From Zoogloeaceae bacterium (GTDB taxonomy: Bacteria > Pseudomonadota > Gammaproteobacteria > Burkholderiales > Rhodocyclaceae): a stretch of DNA of 64,000 bases. The notes beneath the pieces were generated by a model, which worked only from the letters and a program-made list of their open reading frames with translations, was not told where the DNA came from and did no database searches. The stretch lies in assembly GCA_024235635.1 (NCBI GenBank), contig JACKMA010000001.1:1293998-1357997 (forward strand), in the 5' to 3' direction. Each line of letters starts with the position of its first letter. Position 1 is the first letter of the stretch. The position numbers were made by a program, and so were the translations under genes. Shown one piece after another: positions 25,501 to 34,306 of this stretch.

Positions 25501-28308
25501 GCATCGACTGAGGTATCGACAGTCCTGGCCACAGCCGAGCCGGTCGACGACACCGTCGATGCGCCGCTTGTCGACAGCGATTCGGATCAGGTCGTGCTCG
25601 GCGACAAGCAGATCTCCCGGCCGCTGTTCGAACTCTATCTGTCGGAGGCCAACCAGCATCTCGAAACGCTGAAGCGCGAGATCGGCCATCTGCGCAACAA
25701 TCCGACGCTGCGCCCGCCCGAGGCATCGGTGCGCGCGGCGCACACGCTGGCCGGCATTTCAGGCACGGCGCAGGTCCAGGCCGTCCAGGCTCTGGCGAAA
25801 TCGCTGGAGCATGCTCAGGCGCGTTTCCGCGACTCCGAGCAGTCGCCGGCACCGGAACAGACCGATCTGCTGGCCCGCAGCGCCGACACCCTCGAGGCGA
25901 TGCTGGTCGAGGTTGCCACCACGACCCTGCCGCTGCCGGTGCCCGAACTGGTCGAGCAGCTCGACGCGCTGCTGCGCGTCGACAGCGAAGCGGTCGACAA
26001 GACCGCGGCAGCTGTCGAGGTCGTCGCCGAGGCCGCCACGGAAGAGGCGGAAGAAGTTGCGGCGGCACCTGCGCTGACCGACGACTTCGACGAACAGTTG
26101 CTGCCGATCTTCATCGAGGAGGCGGCCGAACTGCTGGCGCAACTGCAGAGCAGCCTGCGGGAATGGCGCACCGAGCCCGCCGGTGGCGAACACGCGCCGG
26201 CCATCGCTCGCCTGCTGCACACGCTGAAGGGCAGCGCACGGATGGCCGGCGCCATGAGCCTGGGCGAACACGTACACGGCCTCGAGACACGCCTGGAGGC
26301 GTTCGACGGTCCGACGTCGGCACTGATCGACGAACTCGAGAGCGGGCTCGACAAGGTCAGCGCCGATCTCGACCGCATCACGGCCGGGCCCGAACCGGCG
26401 GCAACACCGGCCTCCGAGCAGGCCCTGGCCCAACCGCCGGCCGGCGCCACGCCGTCGTTCGAACTGGCTGCACCGACCTCCGATGCCGCGGCATCGTCGG
26501 CCGCCAACCTTCGCGTTCGCGCCGATCTGGTGGACAAGTTCGTCAACGAGGCCGGCGAGATCGGCATCGCCCGCACGCGCATCGACGGCGAGTTGCGCAC
26601 GCTGCGCCGCTCGCTGCTCGACCTGACCGAGAACGTCATCCGCCTGCGCAACCAGCTGCGCGAAATCGAGATCCAGGCCGAGACCCAGCTCCAGTCGCGC
26701 ATCGCCCTGTCCGGCGGCGCCGAGGGCGAGTTCGATCCGCTCGAGCTCGACCGCTTCACGCGCTTGCAGGAACTCACGCGGATGATGGCGGAGAGTGTCA
26801 ACGACGTCACCACGGTGCAGCACAACCTGCTGAAGAACCTCGACGGCGCCGAATCGGCGCTGAGCGCCCAGGCCAGGCTCAACCGCGACCTGCAACAGGC
26901 ACTGATGCGGGTTCGCATGGTGCCGTTCGACAGCGTCGCCGACCGTCTGCACCGGGTCGTACGCCAGGGCGCCAAGGACATGGGCAAGCAGGTGACCCTC
27001 GATATTCGCGCCGGCAACACCGAGATCGACCGCAGCGTGCTGGAACGCATGACCGCGCCGCTCGAACACCTGCTGCGCAACTCGATCGCCCATGGCATCG
27101 AAGCGGCCGATGCCCGCGACACCGCCGGCAAGGCGCGGATCGGCCAGATCACGCTGCGGCTCGCCCAGGAAGGCAACGAGATCCTGATCGAGCTCTCGGA
27201 CGATGGCGCCGGCCTCGATTTCGACCGGATCCGGCAGCGCGCGCTCGACAATGGGCTGATCCAGGCCGACGAGGCGCTCGACGAAAAACGCCTGACCAAC
27301 CTGATCTTCATGCCGGGGTTTTCGACTGCAACCAGCCTGTCGCAGGTCTCCGGCCGCGGTGTCGGCATGGACGTCGTCAAGAGCGAGACCGCGGCGGTCG
27401 GCGGGCGCATCGAGATCGACAGCCAGCCCGGCCAGGGCACCCGTTTCCGCATCTACCTGCCGGTGAACCTCGCAGTCACCCAGGCGCTGCTGGTCCGCGC
27501 CGGCCAACGCACCTACGCCATTCCGTCCACGATGATCGCCCAGGTGCGAGAACTCCGGGCGCACGAGATCGAGCAACTGCGCAGCGAGCGCACGCTGACG
27601 TGGCAGGACGAAGAATACAGCTACCGCTACCTGCCGCGGCTGGTCGGCGACGGCGAATCGCAACCGCAGGTGCAGCGCTTCAACTGGGTGCTGCTGCTGC
27701 GCGCGGGGGCCCAGACCCTGGCCCTGCACGTCGATAGCCTGCGCGGCAACCAGGAGATCGTGGTCAAGAACGCCGGCCCGCACATCGCACGCATCGTCGG
27801 CATCTCCGGTGCCACGGTGATGGGCGACGGTGAAATCGTGCTGATCATCAACCCGGTGGCACTGGCGACGCGCCCGGACGTGCTCGGCGACGACGACACC
27901 GTCGGCATCGCGGTCAAGGAAGTCGCCCACGTGCCGACCGTGATGGTGGTCGACGACTCGCTCACCGTGCGCAAGATCACCGGCCGCCTGCTGGAACGCG
28001 AAGGCTACCGCGTGCTGACCGCCAAGGACGGTGTCGATGCCCTCGAACGGCTGATCGACGAAGTGCCGGACGTGATCCTGTCCGACATCGAGATGCCGCG
28101 CATGGACGGCTTCGATCTCGCCCGCAACATCCGATCCGACCAGCGCCTGAAGACACTGCCGATCATCATGATCACGTCGCGCCTTGCCGACAAGCACAAG
28201 GAATATGCGCGCGAGATCGGCGTGGAGCACTACCTCGGCAAGCCCTACGACGAACAGCATCTGCTGGAACTGATCGCCGGCTACGCACCGCTCGCCACCG
28301 CCGCCTGA
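22579..28308 (+). CDS. chpA: Hybrid chemotaxis histidine kinase ChpA
   Basis: 1909-residue CheA-like kinase of the twitching system. Phosphotransfer-type helices are seen at H51 (HQVRG), H669 (HTLKG), H1055 (HTLAG) and H1214 (HTLKG). Between them are long acidic Ala/Glu/Asp-rich linkers (about residues 560-640 and 770-1010). The dimerisation region starts near 1308 (NLRVRADLVDKFVNEAGE). The ATPase domain has HLLRNSIAHGIE and GRGVGMDVVK. A CheW-like domain (about 1640-1780) is followed by a C-terminal receiver with phospho-Asp D1836 (LSDIEMPRMDG). It should phosphorylate PilG and PilH. The variant sites at H51 (R for K) and H1055 (A for K) may be weaker acceptors. It is smaller than Pseudomonas ChpA (about 2470). 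Confidence 0.96.
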   Translation: MNATTDLDAGPLTWVKGEIDLALGRASEAVEAARADQDRSGNLQFAQTHLHQVRGALSIVGLDGLTVLSDALDRLLAELARGDREYSDELAVMCLRALAAIGNYLDELSHGVQDQALRLLPLYEAIAAAREQARPKPADLFFPDLSQSAPRHGERPGPDAARRLADSIRRLRTQYQAGLLNWLRKPGDAAGPLAMASVCSEIQSMQSAPTARSFWWTASAFFDTLANGGAGGDPFAKYVASRIDLQLKRIAAGQLTPPERLHREILYVIATAPDVGPAGHEVRDAYRLEALLPQPGSTLCDQPLAPLLARLRTLFAAARDTWDHFVSGAAAALPQFDEDLRAAIEASAPLGRPAFRHLLDTLTEVVQWLRKDPLRINDQVGLEVASAVMLAETALETGRVPDSNFTAQVARAESRLKALMAGEDLAALDASAGDLPDAAREAQERMALGQLAREMQVNLAQIEQTLDDYFRRPERRATLASLAAPLRQIEGVLTVLGEDRALEVLQDCGRRIKTLGESETPPPEGEFEYLAHHLSAFGFFVEDLQRGRADLDRILNGESTAEAETANEPVGEAPAVADDRPATVDATTGEFDEDDGDSVHGVPETAAPVPPPPTEALLQSSDEEIDSELLSIFLEEGREVVDAIGQSLARSRANPHDGELVTTIRRGFHTLKGSGRMVGLTDLGEAAWGMEQTMNRWLQLEWEPTPAMHDLIEAAHALFDAWIGQLERGGGVTRDASIMLAEAQRLRDADEPIEHSALGQPALPAAEPGSEADGAAADTSADAPASVVEPTLGDDALGPEQEPDLRMPDLPPAEALELGDEQSVAGDARAANAAAFAEDDEGALRETSLEFGAGTDSQWQEEVLDDDATFTGVETSLDGIEAEIEPEAGREGEGLPAAALDEIDFGDLEALPESEDTEAETETDGSAFADAGFAELDAEEIALDDAVEAIELEELTVEPDATPAFEAEDIAAIDASTEVSTVLATAEPVDDTVDAPLVDSDSDQVVLGDKQISRPLFELYLSEANQHLETLKREIGHLRNNPTLRPPEASVRAAHTLAGISGTAQVQAVQALAKSLEHAQARFRDSEQSPAPEQTDLLARSADTLEAMLVEVATTTLPLPVPELVEQLDALLRVDSEAVDKTAAAVEVVAEAATEEAEEVAAAPALTDDFDEQLLPIFIEEAAELLAQLQSSLREWRTEPAGGEHAPAIARLLHTLKGSARMAGAMSLGEHVHGLETRLEAFDGPTSALIDELESGLDKVSADLDRITAGPEPAATPASEQALAQPPAGATPSFELAAPTSDAAASSAANLRVRADLVDKFVNEAGEIGIARTRIDGELRTLRRSLLDLTENVIRLRNQLREIEIQAETQLQSRIALSGGAEGEFDPLELDRFTRLQELTRMMAESVNDVTTVQHNLLKNLDGAESALSAQARLNRDLQQALMRVRMVPFDSVADRLHRVVRQGAKDMGKQVTLDIRAGNTEIDRSVLERMTAPLEHLLRNSIAHGIEAADARDTAGKARIGQITLRLAQEGNEILIELSDDGAGLDFDRIRQRALDNGLIQADEALDEKRLTNLIFMPGFSTATSLSQVSGRGVGMDVVKSETAAVGGRIEIDSQPGQGTRFRIYLPVNLAVTQALLVRAGQRTYAIPSTMIAQVRELRAHEIEQLRSERTLTWQDEEYSYRYLPRLVGDGESQPQVQRFNWVLLLRAGAQTLALHVDSLRGNQEIVVKNAGPHIARIVGISGATVMGDGEIVLIINPVALATRPDVLGDDDTVGIAVKEVAHVPTVMVVDDSLTVRKITGRLLEREGYRVLTAKDGVDALERLIDEVPDVILSDIEMPRMDGFDLARNIRSDQRLKTLPIIMITSRLADKHKEYAREIGVEHYLGKPYDEQHLLELIAGYAPLATAA

Positions 28309-28351
28309 GCCCGGCTGCCCGGCGCACCACGCCCCGGGCGGCCGCAGCCCC

Positions 28352-28696
28352 TCAGCTCTTGGCGCTGAACTCGTTGATATTCAGCGAGAACGACCGGCCG
28401 TCGGTGGCGACCAGGCCGACCCCCTGCTCGTATTTGTAGCGGATGGCGTCGAGTGCCACGTCCTTGCCGACCAGATTGACGATGTAGCCGCTCTCCGCCA
28501 GGTCGACGATCGTCACCCGCTTTTCCGGCTTCTTGACGAAGGTCGAGGACTTCTGATCATAGACGAAGACATAGCCTTCGATACGGCAGGTCGCGCCGAC
28601 CGCCTCGAGCACCTCGCCGACGAAGTGTCGCCTCCCGGAATTTTCGTACAGCGCCCGGTACATCACGTGAACCTGTTCGCCCTTCTCGATGATCAT
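28352..28696 (-). CDS. Conserved-type hypothetical protein, 114 aa
   Basis: Family not recognised. The start at ATG 28696 is supported by AGGAAGGA just upstream. The protein is soluble, without signal peptide or cysteines. It is predicted mostly beta: it opens EKGEQVHVMYRALYENSGRRHF, continues with a VGEVLEAVGATCRIEGYVF strand pair and a KPEKRVTIVDL segment, and ends SFSLNINEFSAK. The sequence has normal composition and codon bias for the window, so it looks like a real gene. It is convergent with chpA (43 bp apart). Confidence 0.75.
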   Translation of the reverse strand: MIIEKGEQVHVMYRALYENSGRRHFVGEVLEAVGATCRIEGYVFVYDQKSSTFVKKPEKRVTIVDLAESGYIVNLVGKDVALDAIRYKYEQGVGLVATDGRSFSLNINEFSAKS

Positions 28697-29039
28697 CTGT
28701 CCTTCCTTCGCGATCGATGGATTGCATTGCGTCGGCGACCAAGCGGGACATGGCCTCGCCGGGCACCTCGGCTGCGGTCGCGGGGCGAATACCTGCTCGA
28801 CGCCATGCGACCGGTCGACTATGCACGCGTTTTCAATCGACCGGGATCGCCGATCTCGATCTCGCCCATGGCCCGCTGGCGGCACCTCGGCGCCATGCCC
28901 AGGCCGGCCATGCCAGCACAGGCACGGGAATCGCAACGAGCGACGGACCCGGCCGCCGGCGTGAACAGCGTGAGGCCCGGGCGCGACGGGGTCCGGCGCG
29001 CGGCCTTCAAGCCCATGCCGGGCGCGCGCGCATTGAGAG
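28697..29039. other. Intergenic region without a convincing gene
   Basis: 343 bp between the 114-aa hypothetical gene and the trans-sulfuration enzyme, both on the minus strand. It should hold the promoter of the former and the end of the latter transcript. I found no clear promoter, terminator, RNA gene or repeat. Confidence 0.5.
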
Positions 29040-30215
29040 TCAGGCCGACTGGGCAGCGGCCAGGCCGTGTTCGAGATCGCGGACGATGTCGTCCGGATGT
29101 TCGAGCCCGACCGCAAGTCGGATCAGGCCGGCCGGTATCGCGCCCTGGCCTTCGGCCGCGCCGGCATGCCACATCGAGCCGACGTGGCTCGCGAGCGTCT
29201 CGACGCCACCGAGGCTGACGGCGTTGGCGACCAGGTCGAGCGCATCGACGAAGGCGCGCGCGGCCGAGCCACCGCCGGCCAGCTCGAAGCTCAGCACACC
29301 CCCGAAGGCGGTCATCTGATGCGCCGCCAACCGATGCTGGGGATGGCTGGCGAGGCCCGGGTAATGGACCCGGGCGACACCGGCGCGGGTTTCCAGATGG
29401 CGGGCCAGCGTGAGGGCCGTTTCGCTCTGCCGCTCGACCCTCAGCGGCAGCGTGCGCAGGCCGCGCAGCAGCAGGTAGGCATCGAAGCCGTTGCTGCAGG
29501 CACCCAGCACGATGGCCTGCGACCAGACCCGGTCCACCAGTCCCGAAGGACCGCACAGTACGCCGGCCAGCAGGTCGCTGTGGCCACCCAGGTACTTGGT
29601 CGCCGAATGCACGACCAGATCGATGCCATGTTCGGACGGCCGCTGGTTCACTGGGCTGGCGAAGGTGTTGTCGGCCAGCGTCAGTGCCCCTCGCGCCCGC
29701 GCAAGTGCCGCGACGGCGGCGAGATCGGTCACTTTCAGCATCGGGTTGGAGGGCGTCTCGACGATCACCAGTCGGGTCTCGGGCCGCATCGCATCGGCGA
29801 AGGCGCCAGCCTCGGTCTGGTCCACCAGCGTATGCGACACGCCGAAGCGCGGCAGCATCTCGGTCAGCAAGCGTAAGGTGCCCATGTAGTGGTCGCGCTG
29901 GGCGACGACGTGGTCGCCGGCGGACAGCAGCGATAGCGCGGTGGTCGCCACCGCGCCCATGCCGGAGGCGAACATCAGCGCCGAATTGCAGCCTTCGAGG
30001 CCGGCCACCAGCCGTTCGGCCCGGGCCACGGTCGGATTACCGTAGCGGGTGTAGAAGCGGCTCGGACGATCGGCCTCGGCGATCCGCGCGAATTCGTCGG
30101 AATCCGCAGCACGATAGGTGGAGCTGAGGTGGATCGGGGGTGCGATGTCGGCGACCGACGGGTCGTGGTCACCGTGGATCGCCAGTGTCCTGGGATTGGC
30201 CCTGTCCTCGTTCAT
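29040..30215 (-). CDS. Trans-sulfuration PLP enzyme (cystathionine gamma-synthase/lyase family)
   Basis: 391 residues from ATG 30215 with AGGAG 7 bp upstream. Cys/Met metabolism PLP-dependent fold. Visible motifs: FYTRYGNPT (contact with PLP of the partner subunit), ALMFASGMGA, VVETPSNP, LADNTFASP and the PLP lysine in VVHSATKYLGGHSD. Members include MetB, MetC, MetZ and MccB, and I cannot separate these by sequence alone. It is probably in methionine or cysteine synthesis. Downstream of phrB on the same strand, 38 bp apart. Confidence 0.88.
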   Translation of the reverse strand: MNEDRANPRTLAIHGDHDPSVADIAPPIHLSSTYRAADSDEFARIAEADRPSRFYTRYGNPTVARAERLVAGLEGCNSALMFASGMGAVATTALSLLSAGDHVVAQRDHYMGTLRLLTEMLPRFGVSHTLVDQTEAGAFADAMRPETRLVIVETPSNPMLKVTDLAAVAALARARGALTLADNTFASPVNQRPSEHGIDLVVHSATKYLGGHSDLLAGVLCGPSGLVDRVWSQAIVLGACSNGFDAYLLLRGLRTLPLRVERQSETALTLARHLETRAGVARVHYPGLASHPQHRLAAHQMTAFGGVLSFELAGGGSAARAFVDALDLVANAVSLGGVETLASHVGSMWHAGAAEGQGAIPAGLIRLAVGLEHPDDIVRDLEHGLAAAQSA

Positions 30216-30253
30216 CACATTCTCCTGGATGGTTGGACGGGCCTCGCCGGCAT

Positions 30254-31708
30254 TCAGCCGAACGCGTCGAGAGCCGCCTCGAATCGCGCCAGCGTACGCG
30301 ACCTCGCCTCGGCATGGTCCACGATCGGTGCCGGATAGTCCGTGCCGACGACACAGCCGCAGGCCCGCTGCTGGCCCTCCGCCATCTCCCACGGCGCATG
30401 GACGAAGCGTTGCGGCACGCCGGCGAGTTCGGGCAGGTAGCGTCGGATGAAGCGACCATCAGCGTCGAACTTCTTCGACTGGGTCACCGGATTGAAGATG
30501 CGAAACCAGGGCTGGGCATCGCAGCCGGTCGAGGCCGCCCATTGCCAGCCACCATTGTTGGCCGCCAGATCGTAGTCGTTGAGCCTGCGTGCGAAGTAGC
30601 GCTCACCGAGGCGCCAGTCGATGCCCAGGTCCTTGGTCAGGAACGACGCGGTCACCATGCGCAGGCGATTGTGCATGTAGCCGGTGGTGTTGAGCTGGCG
30701 CATCGCGGCATCCACCAGCGGGTAACCGGTTCGGCCCTGGCACCAGGCGTCGAATCCGGCCGGGTCGTCTTCCCAGCGGACGACTTCGAAGCCCGGCTTG
30801 AAGGCCCGGTCGACGACGTGGGGGTGATGCCACAACAACTGCTGGTAGAACTCCCGCCAGATCAGCTCTCCGAGCCAGCAGCGGGCACCTTCGCCAGAGC
30901 GGGCGAGCGCGGCACGCACCAGCGCGCGAATCGACACGGTACCGAACCGCAGATGCACCGACAGGTAGGACACGCCCTTGACCGCCGGGAAGTCCCGCGC
31001 TTCGTGATAGCGCGCCATGCGCGATTCGAACTCGGCCAGCAGGGCCTGGCCGCCACGGCTGCCGGGCGTGATCGGCAGCGCCGCCAGATTGCTCGGCTCG
31101 AAGCCGATGTCGGCCAGGCCGGGCAGCGCCTCATCGTCGGGCTTCGGCGCCAGCGTCGCGGCCAGCGCGTCGGTTCCGTACTGGCAGGCCGCGTCGCCGG
31201 CGCCGAAGCGCGCCATCCAGGCCCGGCGATACGGCGTGTAGACCGCATAGGGCCTGCCATCGCGGGTCAGCACCTCGTCCTTCTCGAAGACCACCTGGTC
31301 CTTGTGTGCCTGGAAGGCGATGCCGAGTTGAGCGAGTCGCTGACTCACCTCGTCGTCGCGCCGGAGCGCATCGGGCTCGTAGTCGCCGTTGCAGTGCACT
31401 GCCGAGGCCCCGAGGTCGAGCGCCAGCGCCGGGATCCGGTCGACCGGATCGCCATATCGGACGATCACGCCGCTGCCGGCGCCGCCGGCCCTGCGCGAGA
31501 GGTCGGAGAGCCGGCCGTCGAGTTCGATCAGGCTGGCGAGGATGAACTCGACGCGCCGATCGTCGCGGTCCTGAAGTCGATCGAGGATCGTCGTGTCGAA
31601 CACGAACACGCAATGCACCCGCCTCGCACGCTTCAGTGCATGATGCAGCGCGGCATTGTCGTCGGCGCGCAGGTCGCGCCGCAGCCACACCAGGACAGCA
31701 TCGGACAT
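30254..31708 (-). CDS. phrB: Deoxyribodipyrimidine photolyase
   Basis: 484-residue class I CPD photolyase, a flavoprotein that repairs UV-induced pyrimidine dimers using light. The N-terminal alpha/beta antenna domain begins VLVWLRRDLRADDNAAL. The FAD domain has the signature TGYPLVDAAMRQL with YMHNRLRMVTASFL, and NNGGWQWAASTGCDAQPWFRIFNP. The start at 31708 is preceded by GGAGAG. Length and motifs are standard. Confidence 0.95.
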   Translation of the reverse strand: MSDAVLVWLRRDLRADDNAALHHALKRARRVHCVFVFDTTILDRLQDRDDRRVEFILASLIELDGRLSDLSRRAGGAGSGVIVRYGDPVDRIPALALDLGASAVHCNGDYEPDALRRDDEVSQRLAQLGIAFQAHKDQVVFEKDEVLTRDGRPYAVYTPYRRAWMARFGAGDAACQYGTDALAATLAPKPDDEALPGLADIGFEPSNLAALPITPGSRGGQALLAEFESRMARYHEARDFPAVKGVSYLSVHLRFGTVSIRALVRAALARSGEGARCWLGELIWREFYQQLLWHHPHVVDRAFKPGFEVVRWEDDPAGFDAWCQGRTGYPLVDAAMRQLNTTGYMHNRLRMVTASFLTKDLGIDWRLGERYFARRLNDYDLAANNGGWQWAASTGCDAQPWFRIFNPVTQSKKFDADGRFIRRYLPELAGVPQRFVHAPWEMAEGQQRACGCVVGTDYPAPIVDHAEARSRTLARFEAALDAFG

Positions 31709-31845
31709 CCGTCTCTCTCCATGCCGGGATCACGAGCCGATCGGACCGTGGGCAACCGCCCGGGTTCCGGGCCGGCACGACGTTGCCGTTCCGCGCATGC
31801 CGCCCCGCTCCACCGCCAGGGTCAGAGCGTCGTAGAATGGTGGCC

Positions 31846-32412
31846 ATGATCTCGCCGACCAGCAACCTGACCAAACATTTCCTGATCGCCATGCCCGCGC
31901 TGGTCGATCCGAATTTTGCCCGCACGGTCACGCTGATCGCCGAGCACAACGACCAGGGCGCCCTCGGCGTGATCGTCAATCGGCCGCTCGACATGAATCT
32001 GGCGGCGCTGTTCGATCGCATCGACCTGCCGATCGAGGACACGGAGACCGCCGGCCAGCCGGTCTATTTCGGCGGGCCGGTACAGACCGACCGGGGCTTC
32101 GTGCTTCACCGGCCGGCGGGTGAATGGCATTCCAGTCTGGCGATCGGCGACGATGCCGCACTGACCAGTTCGAAGGACATCCTGCAGTCGGTCGGCAGCG
32201 GCGGCGGCCCCGAGGAGGTGCTGGTGACCCTCGGCTATGCCGGCTGGTCACCGGGCCAGCTCGAACAGGAGCTGGCGCAGAACGCGTGGCTGACGGTACC
32301 CGCCGACCTGTCGATCGTCTTCGACATTCCGCCCGAGGAGCGCTTCGCCGCGGCCATGCAGCTGATCGGGGTCGACTACGCTTCGCTGTCGGAAGTCGCA
32401 GGCCATGCCTGA
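31846..32412 (+). CDS. YqgE/AlgH family protein (DUF179)
   Basis: 188 residues from ATG 31846 (ATG 31837 is an alternative but overlaps a possible -10 TAGAAT). The N-terminus NLTKHFLIAMPALVDPNFARTV and the segment GALGVIVNRPLD are typical of the family. Biochemical function is not established. It overlaps the ruvX start by 8 bp; the yqgE-ruvX(yqgF) pairing is widely conserved. Confidence 0.92.
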   Translation: MISPTSNLTKHFLIAMPALVDPNFARTVTLIAEHNDQGALGVIVNRPLDMNLAALFDRIDLPIEDTETAGQPVYFGGPVQTDRGFVLHRPAGEWHSSLAIGDDAALTSSKDILQSVGSGGGPEEVLVTLGYAGWSPGQLEQELAQNAWLTVPADLSIVFDIPPEERFAAAMQLIGVDYASLSEVAGHA

Positions 32413-32857
32413 CGCGGCCGGGACGTGGCCCCGACGGGGCAGCATCCTGGCATTCGACTTCGGCCTGGCCCGCATCGGCGTCGCCGTCGGCGAGCTCGAA
32501 TCGGGCACTGCCCATGCCGTCGACACCATCACCGACGAAGCCGGCCGCGCCCGTTTCGCCCGTATCGCGGACCTGCTCGCCGAATGGCGACCGGTCGCGC
32601 TGGTGGTCGGCCTGCCGGTCCGGCCCGACGGCAGCGAACACGAAATGAGCCAGCGCTGCCGCCGCTTCGCAAATCAGTTGCACGGACGCTTCGGCCTGCC
32701 GGTGCAACTGGTCGACGAACGCTTCAGCAGTCAGGCTGCGGTACGCGACCTGGCCGCCGTCGGCGTCCGCGGCCGGGCAACGCAGCCCCGACTCGACGCC
32801 GCCGCCGCACGTATCATCCTCCAGCAATTCCTGGACACGAGAGCCCATGCCGATTGA
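32405..32857 (+). CDS. ruvX: RuvX (YqgF), RNase H-fold Holliday junction resolvase-like nuclease
   Basis: 150 residues. It begins after a short leader with ILAFDFGLARIGVAVGE, carrying the first catalytic Asp. Further elements are ALVVGLPVRPDGSEHEMSQ and VDERFSSQAA; the last acidic residue is in PRLDAAAARIIL. Family members act in 16S rRNA 5' processing and may resolve Holliday junctions. The reading frame overlaps yqgE (8 bp) and pyrR (11 bp). Confidence 0.94.
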   Translation: MPDAAGTWPRRGSILAFDFGLARIGVAVGELESGTAHAVDTITDEAGRARFARIADLLAEWRPVALVVGLPVRPDGSEHEMSQRCRRFANQLHGRFGLPVQLVDERFSSQAAVRDLAAVGVRGRATQPRLDAAAARIILQQFLDTRAHAD

Positions 32858-33353
32858 ACTACCGAATGCCGAATCCCTGCTCGCCCGCCTGGTCGACCAG
32901 ATCCGCCCCAATGTCAGCGAGCGTACCGCGCTGGTCGGCATCCATACCGGCGGCGCCTGGCTCGCGGAGCGGCTCCATCGCCTGCTCGGGATCAAGGCGG
33001 CCCTCGGCACGATCGACGTATCCTTCTACCGTGACGATTTCGGTTCGCGCGGTCTGCATCCGCGACCCCAGCGTTCGGACATACCGTTCGACGTCGAAAG
33101 TGCCGACATCATCATCGTGGACGACGTGCTCTACACCGGACGTACGACCCGCGCGGCGCTGAACGAGTTGTTCGACTACGGCCGGCCGGGCCGGGTCGAT
33201 CTCGCGGTGCTGTGCGACCGCCACGGCCGCGAGTTGCCGATCGGTGCACGCTACTGTGCATTCACGCTGCCGCAGCCACTGCCCGCCAGCCGCAGCCTGC
33301 GTCTTTCCCGCGACGCCACCGGCACCCTGTCGCTGAGGTTGATCGATGCGTAA
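32847..33353 (+). CDS. pyrR: PyrR bifunctional regulator / uracil phosphoribosyltransferase
   Basis: 168 residues. The PRPP-binding loop is IIIVDDVLYTGRTTRAAL, preceded by VGIHTGGAWLAERL and DVSFYRDDF. In Bacillus, PyrR is an attenuation protein that binds pyr mRNA; in proteobacterial pyrR-pyrB-pyrC' clusters the role is less clear. It overlaps pyrB by 8 bp. No attenuator hairpin is seen upstream, since ruvX ends inside this gene. Confidence 0.92.
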   Translation: MPIELPNAESLLARLVDQIRPNVSERTALVGIHTGGAWLAERLHRLLGIKAALGTIDVSFYRDDFGSRGLHPRPQRSDIPFDVESADIIIVDDVLYTGRTTRAALNELFDYGRPGRVDLAVLCDRHGRELPIGARYCAFTLPQPLPASRSLRLSRDATGTLSLRLIDA

Positions 33354-34305
33354 CCCGCAACTGAACAAGAACGGCGAACTGCAACACCTGCTCTCCCTCG
33401 ACGGGCTGCCGCTGTCGATCCTCGGCGCCATCCTCGACATTGCCGCACCGTTTACCGAAGTGGCTGAACGCGAAGTCAAGAAGCTGCCGCTGCTGCGCGG
33501 CAAGAGCGTGTTCAATTTGTTCTTCGAGAACTCCACGCGCACGCGCACGACCTTCGAGATCGCCGCCAAGCGCCTGTCGGCCGACGTCATCAACCTGAAC
33601 GTGTCGACGTCCTCGACCAAGAAGGGCGAGACCCTGCTCGACACCATCGATAACCTGTGCGCGATGCAGGCCGACATGTTCGTCGTGCGCCACGAGTCCA
33701 GCGGTGCCCCCTACCTCATTGCGGACCACCTGCACGCCACCGGCCGCAACCACATCCACGTGATCAACGCCGGCGACGGTCGTCATGCCCATCCGACCCA
33801 GGGCCTGCTCGACATGTACACGATCCGCCACTTCAAGAAGGAATTTCACAACCTGATCGTGGTCGTCGTCGGCGACGTGCTGCACTCGCGGGTGGCGCGC
33901 TCGCAGCTCGCCGCACTGACCACCCTCGGCGTCCCCGAAGTGCGCGTGGTCGGCCCGCGCACCCTGCTGCCGACCGATGTCGAACGACTCGGCGTGCGCG
34001 TCTGCCACGACATGAACGAGGGTCTGCGCGACGCCGACGTGGTGATGATGTTGCGCCTGCAGAACGAGCGCATGAACGGCGCGCTGCTGCCGAGCCCGCA
34101 GGAGTACTTCAAGGTCTGGGGGCTCACGCCGGAGAAACTGGCGCTCGCCAAGCCCGACGCGATCGTGATGCATCCGGGGCCGATGAATCGGGGCGTCGAG
34201 ATCGATTCGACAGTGGCCGACGGCGGGCAGGCGGTGATCCTGCCGCAGGTCACCTTCGGCATCGCGGTGCGGATGGCGGTCATGAGCATGCTTGCAGGAA
34301 ACTGA
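33346..34305 (+). CDS. pyrB: Aspartate carbamoyltransferase catalytic chain PyrB
   Basis: 319 residues. It catalyses carbamoyl phosphate plus aspartate to carbamoyl aspartate, the committed step of pyrimidine synthesis. The carbamoyl phosphate loop is FENSTRTRTTFE (about residues 58-69). RHPTQ-type HAHPTQGLLDM, the MMLRLQNERM segment and the C-terminal HPGPMNRGVEI are present. No regulatory PyrI is present; PyrB of this class assembles with the PyrC-like protein encoded just downstream. Confidence 0.97.
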   Translation: MRNPQLNKNGELQHLLSLDGLPLSILGAILDIAAPFTEVAEREVKKLPLLRGKSVFNLFFENSTRTRTTFEIAAKRLSADVINLNVSTSSTKKGETLLDTIDNLCAMQADMFVVRHESSGAPYLIADHLHATGRNHIHVINAGDGRHAHPTQGLLDMYTIRHFKKEFHNLIVVVVGDVLHSRVARSQLAALTTLGVPEVRVVGPRTLLPTDVERLGVRVCHDMNEGLRDADVVMMLRLQNERMNGALLPSPQEYFKVWGLTPEKLALAKPDAIVMHPGPMNRGVEIDSTVADGGQAVILPQVTFGIAVRMAVMSMLAGN

Positions 34306-34306
34306 G

